Source of the DNA: Undaria pinnatifida
Lineage: Eukaryota > Sar > Phaeophyceae > Laminariales > Alariaceae
DNA length: 64,000 bases
Direction: 5' to 3'
NCBI GenBank assembly: GCA_012845835.1
Contig: JABAKD010000028.1
Coordinates: 12,710,717 to 12,774,716, forward strand
Shown: positions 34,901 to 46,125 of the stretch, piece by piece
How the letters are laid out: each line of letters begins with the position of its first letter
Position numbering within the stretch: the stretch's first letter is position 1
The notes under the pieces: model-generated
Database searches by the model: none
Seen by the model: only the letters and a program-made list of their open reading frames with translations
Told to the model about the DNA's origin: nothing
Program-made: the position numbers and the translations under genes

Positions 34901-37900
34901 GCAGTGGCGAGGGTAGGTGTTCTCTTTTCGGGAGGGCTCGACTCGGTTGTCCTTGCGGTCATGCTGGCGGAGGCGGGGGAGGGGGCGGGGAGGGGACCGG
35001 CGGTGCCCGAGGGAGAAGCAATCGACCTTATCAACGTTTGCTTTGACAGGTGAGCAACCACGGTTACAAAAAAAGCTGTTATTGGGGTGATTGGTCGACT
35101 CGAGCCACGGTAGAGGTGGCGCTTTTGGAATTTTTTTTTTCTGAATGACGGGCTCCTCAACGTGACGAGCAGCTATCCATTATCTTTGCGTTTCGTTTTT
35201 CTTTTTGCGAGTATGTTAATTGCAGCTCTACTCATTGGGAACGTTCATTGGGCTGAGCGAACAACGTTTCTCTGAGTCGTGGTTTGGGCGAGGTTCGGAG
35301 CCCTTCAAGTGAGAATCTTCAGCAACATTGAGGTGTGCGTCTACCGTGGCGTGCGTCGGCGCGCTTCTTTAGAAATGTGTCACTGGTTCGATTGTTCTCG
35401 GCCCAGCCTGCATGCGTCGCCTTGCCGTTGTATTTTCCTTCGAACAACGGCCGCCAGTCTGCCAAGAGGGTGGACGAGTCCCGTTATTATCTACCAGGTA
35501 CCTGGTAATTATCCTGGGATGCTTGTGCGTAACGCCACCGTTTAATTTACAGTAACCCCCTTGTAACTGAAAAAAGTTTTGGGAACCAAGTTTGAAATTG
35601 TGTAGGTTGATGTTCGCTACAGAAAAAAGGGTTGATACCACCGGTGAAGGCGGCCACTTTCTTGGCTATGTCGCCCCCCTCTTGGGCTTCTGACCCCCCC
35701 CCCCCCCTAGTGTTAAGAGCAGAACTAGGAATGTACCCGCTTGAAACAAATAGGGACGTGAGAAAGTTGAAATGACAATATAAAGAAAGGAATACACCAG
35801 AAAAAAGGTTGCCAGCCATAGCTGATAGGGCTGTATGGGAGAAAACAACAAAAGGGCGAGCTGGAATAAAAGATGGGATAACGTTGTCGAGAAAAAATGG
35901 AAGGATTTAGGAGACCAAGAAGAGGTACTGTCCATAGAGAAGTTTGGCGGGTACAAGACAGAAGCCAAAGATAGAGGGAAAGGTTAGCACTAAGAAATAC
36001 GGTGAAAGAGGAGAAACACTTACGGTATATACGGGGGACTGAGGGAAGATATTGGAATGAAAACGTATTCGCACGGCCCAATGGACTATGCGATAAATCT
36101 GAAAGTGCGATTTCGTGTAGGGGACCTGGACCTACCAGAAAGAATAAAAAGATATATCAGTAGTCGGGAGGACGACGTGGATGCACATGTGTGCCCGTGT
36201 GGCACAACAATAGGGAGTAGGGCTCATATAGTAGGAGAATGTGAAATATACAAGGAGGAACGGGATGTGTTAGAGGAGATGAGGAAATTAGACGAATATG
36301 CCATGGAATAGTTTGATAGACTAGAGAGTAGCGAGAAAACGATCGCGATCCTAGGAGATAGATGGTGGCCACGGACAGCGAAGCAGGACGGGGATAGGAT
36401 AAGCAAACAGTCTCTATGTAATATATGGAAAAAGCGTAATGAGCGCCCAAATGTTGGAGGTGTTCTATTAGGAGTAGGAACGGTGCTCCGTCTCGAAAGG
36501 GGATGCTTGGTCAATGGTCAAATACTAAAGCAAGCAAAAAAAAATGAGTACGCCCCCCCCGCCTCCCCCCTCCTCCCCCTGGAAATTGGCTAGCACGCCG
36601 TTCACGGCTTCCCAACCCCTTGCGCGCCCTTTCTTCCCTCCTCTTGCGCTGCAAATATAACTCGCGTAAATTTGCCTGCGGCCCTGTGCTCGTACCCTGC
36701 TATGATCTGTGACCTCGTATGTGTGTGTCATATGTGATGTGTGACATGTGATATGTGATCTGTGATATGTGATCTGTGATTTGTGACATGTGATGTGTGA
36801 TCTGTTATCTGTGATATGCGACCTGTGATCTATTGTATGTGGCCTGTGATGTGTGTCCTGTGATGTGACGTGTAACAGGTGACCTAAGATCCGTGATACA
36901 TGACCTGCTAGCTGTGATGTGTGACCTGTGATCTGTGATATGTGACCTGTGACCTGTGATATGCCACCGATTATGTGTGACCTGTGGCGTGTGATATGTG
37001 GACTTTGATCTGTGATATGTCACCTGTGATCTGTGATAGTCGACCTGTGATTTGAGATATGTGGTGTGTGACCTGGTGTGACTCATGATGAGTGATCTAA
37101 GATCTACGATATGTGACCGTTATTTGTGATGTGTGACCTGGTTATGTGTGATGTTTGACGTGTGACCTGCCGTGATACAGCCCAAGCGGGCATTCTTCGC
37201 CCGACCGTTTAGCTTCCATGGTGGCCGCTGAGGAATTGAGGATCCTTTTCCCGAATCACGTGTGGCGCCTGGTGTGCGTCGATGCAGCGTACGAGGACGT
37301 GCTGCGGCAGAAGGAGGCCGTGTGGCGAGTAATGCAGGCGAGTAAACAGTTCAATGACGGCATACTTGGCGAAATAGTAAATGCCAAAAGCTCAAGACGT
37401 ACCAAGCGATAGGGTGGCCATTCGCACGACTGCTCTTGAACCGCTGAAAGACAAGGCCCTAGAGGTGCTCCCGCTAGCATAGCCTTGTTTTCTATGATAA
37501 TGAGGCCTTCGGGATACGCTACTCTTTTTTTTATTTTATTGACGTGCTTCATCAGGGGGTGAAAAAACATACCTGGTGCCAGGTATGCACAATAGTCGTA
37601 TTTTGAGGACAACCACATACATACATACATATATATATATCTAACGATCCATCCCCCCTCCACACACATTTTCATGCATTCGCATTCCTCTGACGTCTTT
37701 CGGCATCCGATGTTACAACCCTCGACGCTCTTCCAGCCGTGCAGCACTACCATGGACTTCAACATCGCGGCTGCGTTTTGGTTTGCGTCGAGTGGAAAGG
37801 GATGGCTCTATGACCCGCCGCCACAGCAGCCCCTTCCGCCTCCTACCCGGCAGGGGGCTGGCGTTGGTGTTGGTGCTGGTGTTGGCGTTGAGGGTGGTGT

Positions 37901-40900
37901 TGGTGGTAGTCGTGGTAGTGGTGTTGGTGGTGTTGGTGGTGATGGTGCTGATGTTGATGGTGTTGGTGGTGATGGCGGTGGTGGTAGTGATGGTGGTGGT
38001 GGTCGCGGCGTTGTTGGTGGTGGCGGCGTTGGTGGTGGTAGTGGTGGTGATGGCAGTGATGGAGGTGGCGGTGACGGCGATGGTGATGGTGATGGTGTTG
38101 ATGTTTGTGTAGGTGGTGATGGCAATGGTGGTGGTGATGGCAACGGGCCGAATCACGAAGCGAGTGAAGCCTTCGCTGGCAAGGTGTCGACGACCGGCGG
38201 TCTCCGTTCAACGCCGGCGCCTGACGTACCGTTGACCACCTTGAAGACGTCCTCGGCGGACCCGACGCATAGTTTTGCAGCGATGGCGGCAACATCGGAG
38301 AGTCACGGCGGCACTACGAGGCCGCTCCCGGCGACCTCCAGTAGCGGTGGTGGTGACCGAGCCGGAGAAGATGCGGGCGGTAGTGCCAAGGGGAAGGCCA
38401 CAGCCAAGGCGACCAAGGTGAACAAGAACATGGACGAGCTGTGCCCCGTCGAGGGGTGCCGTCGGCTCCTTATGCCCGGCTGCGTCTTCGGCGTGTGCAG
38501 CAGGTGCTGCTTAAAGGCGCAAGGCCTTATCGATGCTGCTGCTTCGACACCTGAACCACGTTCCTCATTGACATTGCCGCCAAGGGTCGCAGTCGTAGCA
38601 AAAGTGGCACCGGCACCGACGGCCACAACGGCGACCACGGCGGTGGCCGCAGGGGGAGAGGTCACGGTGAGTGCTAGCGAGGCACAGCGCTTATCGTTCA
38701 AAGCCCGTGCTGCGGAAGAGGCTTTGCAAGCATTGAAGGACCATCTAGGGGAGCACTTCGACGAGCTCTCAGAGCCATTTCAAGCCGAGGCGCTGGCCGC
38801 TCTACTGCTGAAGAGGGGCGATTCGACGTGCCAAGTTAGGCCGGGGCGGGATGTACATTTTCGGACGCTTGCTTTGGCCTCAGGCACACGGCAGTCGTCG
38901 ATAAAGTGGTGCCCCATCCACAAAAGATGCTTGAGGAGAGGTCAGGGTGCAGGCGGGGACGGCCGACATGCGACTGCAGTGACTGCGGGGTCGGGAATGG
39001 AGGCGAAGAGATTATCCATAGGAAAGCGGTCGGTGTCGGCGGCGATGTATACCTCGAAGGCGAAGGTGCTCTTGGTGAGTTTGCAGCCTTGCAGGGTTTC
39101 TTGGCGCGATGTCGTGCAGCGTGGATCCGCCAACAAACCTGGTCTAAGCAAGGCTTGAAGCATTATTCTAACGCCAACCTCCACCAACCTTGAGCATAGG
39201 TTGGTGCATAGGATTTATTGTAGCGATCGCCGCTGAGCACGATTTCTTGATGCAAATTTATCAGCGAACAAAAGGTAAGCCTGGCGTTTTTATCGGGTTG
39301 TTTATTGTGTGTAGGCGTATGCTGCACGTAGACTGCTGTTCTGGTCCATCACATTGATACGCGCTAGACATGACTGGTACGAAAGGAGAACCGCCTCAGC
39401 GTGAATGGGATGCTTTGCTTTTTTTTACCGCTACGGCGACCGCCAATCTTGACCAATACCAGTACGATGTATCACATATCGCGCGTACATCAGCATATCA
39501 TATACCGCATATATATTATAAAAATGAAAATACACTCCAGCTGTGAGATCGAAGATTTTTTCGAAACTTATCTTTGCAAGCTGTGTGTGATACTCCGATC
39601 GCGCGTATAACGGGTTTTGTGTCCTCATTAAGGATATAGGTCGGCGACTCCCCTTGGAACTACAGTGTAGCTATCAGGGTCAACAGGGGGATGTTAGTCA
39701 GTCTGTGCGCGGAAACTATAAAACCCGTTTTTGAGGGGGACAAAATCTGACAGCTGTGGAAGGAAATACATCAGTTTATCAAATGTATTCTGTAAGTGGC
39801 ATAACCGGTGAGGGGAGGGCGGAGTTTTTAAGGGTGTGGGGGCATGGGTTTGAACAAGAGGGAGCGGGGGGAAGGGGGAGGAAATGGGCGGGGCAACTCA
39901 ATATGTGCGTGGAAACTATAAACCTTTTAAGGGGATAAATCTGACGGTTTTGGAAGGAATGCACCAGTTTATCATGTATATCCTGTAAGTCGTACAACCA
40001 GTGAGGAGAGGGCGGAGTGTTCGAGGGGGTGAGTGGGCGGGGGGGGGGGGGGGGGGGGGTGGCTGGGGCCAAAGGGTTTTTAACAGCTTTAGGTCGCATA
40101 GATGTAGGGGTTTGCTATACGCGTGGTGCTAGGTCTAGGCGATGGTGCGGGTAGTGGGGAAGGAGGGGGCGTTGCCGGGGGGGGGGATGGGGGGAGGAGC
40201 GGCATGGATGGCTCTAGAAAGATAATGAGGTGATTTCGATGTTAGGTGGGGCGTTTGAGCAAGAGGGAGCGGGGGGAAAAAAAGGGAGGGGGGGGGGGGA
40301 AAGGAAGGGGTTTTTTGGGGGGGAGGGGGTTGACAGGTGTACGTCGCATATATGTAGGGGCTTGCTGTACGCGTGGTGTTAGGTCTAGGTGATCGTGCGG
40401 GTGGTGGGGAAGGAGGGGGTTTTCGGGGGGGGGGGCAGTTTGCCTTTCACGTATCACGTACTATTTCCAGTGAATGCGAGCTTCTGATTTTGATGGCGCC
40501 AAATATTAAGGACCGCCTTTCGTGTTGCGTAAGGTGTCCGCCTACCCAAAACGTAAAAACGAGGACCACAGTTTTTTTTGTTCGATCAATCACGACAAAT
40601 CGCACACTTCGAACGTCAACTTAGTTAGTACATATCACGTGTTTCGTTTGACGGTAACCACTGGTCGTCCGCGCCTACCGAACCCGTTCCAACAGGTGGG
40701 CATTGGGGCGGACGAGTTCATGGCTGGCTACAGCCGTCATCGGAACGCCTTCACCAGGGGAGGTGAGTCAGTCCTGCATGGGTAATTTTGACCGAGGATT
40801 TCGTCGAAAGTCATCCTTACAATCTGTGAGTGATACTCCAGTCGTGCGTGGTACGGGGTGTGTGTGCTCTCATAACGGAGATAGGTCGGCTATTGGTGGT

Positions 40901-41853
40901 AGCTAGTACCAAGGTCTATTGGGTGACATGGAAATATTCAGCCTTTTGATCATTCTGCGCACGAAAACTACACACAACCCGTTTTGAGAGGGACAGGATC
41001 TGACGCATTTGCCTTACACCTATTGTACGTCTATACAAGCGAACCCAAAAGGTCGTTAATGCCTTTGGATCTGCGCCAACGCGTTGAGGGAAAAGTACTT
41101 GGAGTTGGTGTGAGATTATTTTCGCAGTCACCAAGACTGCGCTATCAGGGCCTCTCACTTCGGCGACTCAGGACCTCTCGCGCACAGCGCTTACCCTATA
41201 TATCATCAGGGCTGTTCGCGGGGCATAATCCGACCCGCGGGCCGGGTAGTTTCTAAACTCTCGCGGGTCGAGTCGGGTCGGGTCTGGAGGTATTTCGGGT
41301 CGGGTCAGGAGGTATTTCGGGTCGGGTCAGGAGGCATCTCGGGTCGGGTCAGGAGGTATCTCGGGTCGGGTCAGGAGGTATTTCCGGTCGGGTCAGGAGG
41401 TATCTTGGGTCGGGTCAGGAGATATATCGGGTCGGGTCAGGCGGTATTTCTGGTCGGGTCAGGAGGTATCTCGGGTCGGGTCAGGAGGTATTTCGGGTCG
41501 GGTCAGGAGGTATCTTGGGTCGGGTCAGGAGATATATCGGGTCGGGTCAGGAGGTATTTCTGGTCGGGTCAGGAGGTATCTCGGGTCGGATCAGGAGGTT
41601 TTTTAATGTCATGGGTGAGGTCAGGTCAGGTCAGGTCGGGAACACCCTGACCCGACCCGACCCGCGACACATAACTCGGCCCGTGAAATGGCTTATATAT
41701 TCGCCTCGTCACCTGTATGTTAGACACCTATATATAATATTACTCGACACATGCTATGGTAGTGGTGCACCATTCTTTTTTCTAATACTACTCATTTGAG
41801 TAGCTCTGTACTGTTACTACTACTACTTCTACTACTACTGCTACTACTACTAT

Positions 41854-41909
<56 letters not shown>

Positions 41910-41915
41910 GTACTT

Positions 41916-41978
<63 letters not shown>

Positions 41979-41979
41979 T

Positions 41980-42011
<32 letters not shown>

Positions 42012-44029
42012 GCTCCTCACCCAAACTTGATTTGAGTAAATTCCGAGTGCAAGCCAATGAGACAAACCCCGTGTCGTAGATATGCCCCCCAATAATGCAT
42101 TGCAAAACCGGAATAACCAGCATAACCTATATTAATAACCCATTAATAACCTCTTAAGAACCTATTAATAACCTCTTAATAACGTATTAATGACCTCTTA
42201 ATAGTCTATTAATAGCCTCCCCTTATTAATAGGTTACGGAGCCTCTCCCGTCATGCGCAAAATATTTTAGCCGAAAAAGTTCTCCCTCTACGCGTAGCAC
42301 GCGTCGCTTATGAGCTTTCGTGTATACAATTATTTTGTTTCCCGATTTGCGCCGCCATGAAAGTTATTCGTTACGCTAGCGTGTTGGAGTGAGGTACAGA
42401 GCTTTTCGCGCCGACCGGCCTAAAACCAGTAGTGGAAACAGGGTTTTCCCCTTGCCGCCGCCCGAGCCTAGCGGAAAGAAGGTTAACGCACTCCCTTCAC
42501 TTGCATTCCCTTGTAAGTTAATGAAAGTACAATTATAGTGTCATGAGCTTTTGCTGCTTATAGTACTGCCAAAACTGACGCGATACTGGTACACACGTGT
42601 GCTGCCGTCGCGTCTGGTTTCTGAGATCTCGGGGGTTTTGGTTGAAAGTTCTGTTCGCGTTGATTCATGGATTGATTGGTGATTGCCATCTTCTGCTGCC
42701 CGGGTTACAGGAGGAGCGGCTCTTGCCGAGGAGTTACGCAAGGACCAGGATCGGCTGTGGACGCGAAACCTGGGACGAGATGACCGCTGCATCGCAGACC
42801 ACGGAAAGGAGGCTAGGTTTCCGTTCTTGGACGAAGGCGTTGTCTCTTACCTCAGGTCCGATGTACTGCTCTTTTCCTTCTCATGGTTGTTTCTGTGTAG
42901 TACACGCGTTGAGCGGCGACAGTTTTTCAACTCCAGACAGCCCGTGGACCGTTGGTTGCGGTCCTATTAAAACGCATGCGACGATTGCGACGATAGAGAT
43001 GCACTAGTAGGGGTCCCCCAATAAGGCAGCATCCCCCAATAAGGCAGTATCCCGATATAAGGCGGCATCCCAATACAAGGCGGTCAAAATCGCTTGGTGC
43101 TACGGGGGAATACTTGATAATTGCGCTCACAACCAGGAATGAGTAATGCGGCTGTTCTCTATACGGCGGTCATATTGCTCTGGCATATCACACTACCGTC
43201 TTACTGGGTATCCCTACCGCTGTACGAAAGCGCTTTTTGGCTGAAACGTTTTCTGAGTGACGGGGCTCCTTCAGGCCCCCCAAACCCCTCCCCATACTAA
43301 TTCCAAGTAGTGTTGTCCCCAAAAATGGGTTTCCAGTTGTAAAGGCGTTATAACCCCAAATCGTCGGTATTTCATGACTTTTTTTTATGGAAAAAAAATC
43401 GTTTTATACCTCTGGTAAACCACGGGATTGTTGATCGGGTATTAATGGTACCAGGTACCTGTTATATAGTACTTTTGTTTCAAGAAAAAACAGGTTTTGG
43501 GAGAGGTATCGAGCCCGATAAAAAAAAATGGCATCTCCACCGTAGCATGCGTCTTAACCTTGATACTGCTCTGTTCTTAACATTGATACTGATCTGTTGT
43601 CGTAATTGTTTTGAGCAGATTGTTGTTGTTGTGTAGGACACGCATGAGCGGCATTGGCCAATGGCTTAAGGCCGGAGGGCCCACGGCCCGATAAATGAGG
43701 TCCGATTTGCTGCTTCTCATGGTCATGGCCGTGTAAACACAGCGACAGCATTTCAAGTCTAGACAGCCCACGGCCATTTAATTTCGCTGCTATCAACGGT
43801 AGTTTTTCTCTGTTGTGGTAAATTATAAAACTGTACTGCAGCGTTAATAGCTAGCATTGGCTAGCTTTTACCTGGGTGTTCATGTGTGGCACTGCTATTC
43901 TGTGGTAGATTTCGAATTACGTAGTGGTGCCAGGCGAATTCGAGGTCAGTTGATGGATTGCTTGAGACACATGCTACTAATAATACCAATATTATATTTA
44001 GTAGTAATAGTAGTAGTAGTAGTAGTAGT

Positions 44030-44067
<38 letters not shown>

Positions 44068-44116
44068 CAGCAGCAGCAGTAGTAGTAGTAGTAGTAGTAG
44101 CTGTAGTAGTAGCAGC

Positions 44117-44151
<35 letters not shown>

Positions 44152-45901
44152 AAAGGTAGGGGTGCACCAACCATTGTTTTTCTGAGGCTCCTAACCTCTT
44201 GAGGATATGTGTATTATGCCTTTTTGAGGCAAAAAAAACTGTTTTGAGTAGAGTGTACGTGCCTGTGTGATGACCAAACCCCATATATGGCCTAGGTATA
44301 CAACATATTCACGTTGCGAAAACAAGAATGACGGAATTCCGACGAGAATGGGTTAAGGAGTGTTAAGGAGTCCCCCCCCCGTCGTTCAGAAAACAAAACA
44401 GCCAAAAAGCGCTATATACCTTGCTACCTCTAGCGTACCACACGTCGTCATCACCGAGGCACCAATTTGTTTTTGTTCTGGGGCTCCTCACTGCTCGAGG
44501 AGCTCCATACCCCTCCGTCTAGGGCTAACACCCACGGTGGAGGCCCTCCAAGTATTTTCTGAGGCTCGTAACCGCTTGAGGAGCTCTGTACCTCACCCAA
44601 ACACTGTTTTTGAGCAAAACCGAACGTGCAAACCGATCATGGGGAAAAATATTTTGGCTCTCAGAACTGAATTCTGGGCCAATTATACCAGTTTTACTCG
44701 GCTGGACTGTTGAAAGCACCGATACACTCTTCAAGATCCATCACGTAGTTTTCCGAGGGCTTTCTGGAGCAGTTCTCCGTTCCTCCAGGGTCTCGTTTTG
44801 TTTTTTGGCGCAACAAATCAGTTTTCAGGAATTTGCAATATTGCTCAAAACTGGGGCCAAAAATAATGGATTTTTGGGGATATTTGACTAAAAATCATGA
44901 GGTCGTCAGAACTGGCAATTAGGACGAACCCACAAACTACGAGTCTGGAAAGACGGATAAGTGCGTCAGAAAGCCCTCAAAAACTACGGGGAGCATTCTG
45001 AAGAGTCTGTAGGTGTTTTTGGTCGTCCCGCCGAGTAGATCGCGTATGATCAGCCAAAACTCTCAGTTCTGAGGGCCCAAAAATAATTTCCCATAATAGA
45101 CTGGTTGGTATGGGATTGTGCGCTTGCCGCGGCGAGCATTTTCAACGGTATTTCCCGCCGCAATGCCGAAGTATTTTGTGTTACTCAAATTACAAGTTTG
45201 GGTATTGGATTTATAACCTCCGTTTTGCAACTACTGCCCCCGCGCTATGGGGACGAACTTAAACAGATCATTATCTCTCCGGGATATTTGCAACATGGAT
45301 GAGCCACCTGGGGTCGGAGACAAGAAGATACTTCGAGAGGTGAAGGGTGATGGGTGATGCGCGGCGGGGTAGCTGTTGTCTTGGTCGTGTTCGTTTTACT
45401 TGCCGGGGCCGTTCAGCTGCTGTCCGTCCTCAAACGTGACGTATGCGCCCCTCAGGGTATTATTAATGTAAAAGTATTTACAAGGAAGGATGTTTCATAC
45501 CTGGTAGCTTCTTCGCGAATATGGGTAATTACGAAAAAATGCTGTCGCCATACAAAAGCTGCTTCAACTACAATCATAGGATAAGTATCCGTGTAAAATG
45601 TATTATGCAGTCCAGGATGTGGAGCTTGTTTTAGGAGTTGTTGTCTGGTCTCTGGTATTATTATTATTGTTGTTGTTGTTGTTGTCCGCCTGAGGCCGAG
45701 TGGAGCTCGGGAGTCGCCGCTTTTTGGGGGGGGTGTTTTAACCAAGATATTTCAAAGATCCAAAAAAACGTCACGACCACCTTAGCGTATTATATAATAA
45801 GGATTATGATTATTATTATTATTTTAGATGACAGCAATATACGTGCATACGTTAACCACCTTGGGACTTGAAGGGAAAAAAAGTTTCATAAAAAGGATGG
45901 A

Positions 45902-45940
<39 letters not shown>

Positions 45941-45974
45941 AATTGAATGATTGATTAGTTGATTGATTCATGGG

Positions 45975-46025
<51 letters not shown>

Positions 46026-46094
46026 GTTGATTGATTGGTTGATTGATTGATTGGTTGATTAATTGATTGATTGATTGATTGATTGGTTGATAGG

Positions 46095-46125
<31 letters not shown>

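Noticed and set aside
34132..35160. 342-codon minus-strand frame
   Set aside because: Antisense to ASNSD1 exon 5, whose plus-strand frame carries SGGLDS and joins in phase to its neighbours.
37808..38295. Pro/Thr- and His-rich minus-strand frames
   Set aside because: Antisense of the Gly-rich trinucleotide tract in ASNSD1 exon 7.
41788..42123. Poly-Leu and poly-Val frames
   Set aside because: Translation of the (CTA)n microsatellite.
45105..45302. Plus-strand frame with [15 protein letters not shown] as a possible ASNSD1 exon
   Set aside because: The resemblance to the conserved LP.G.G.K segment is accidental; the true exon is 45267-45339 in another frame, which reads [12 protein letters not shown] and joins in phase on both sides.
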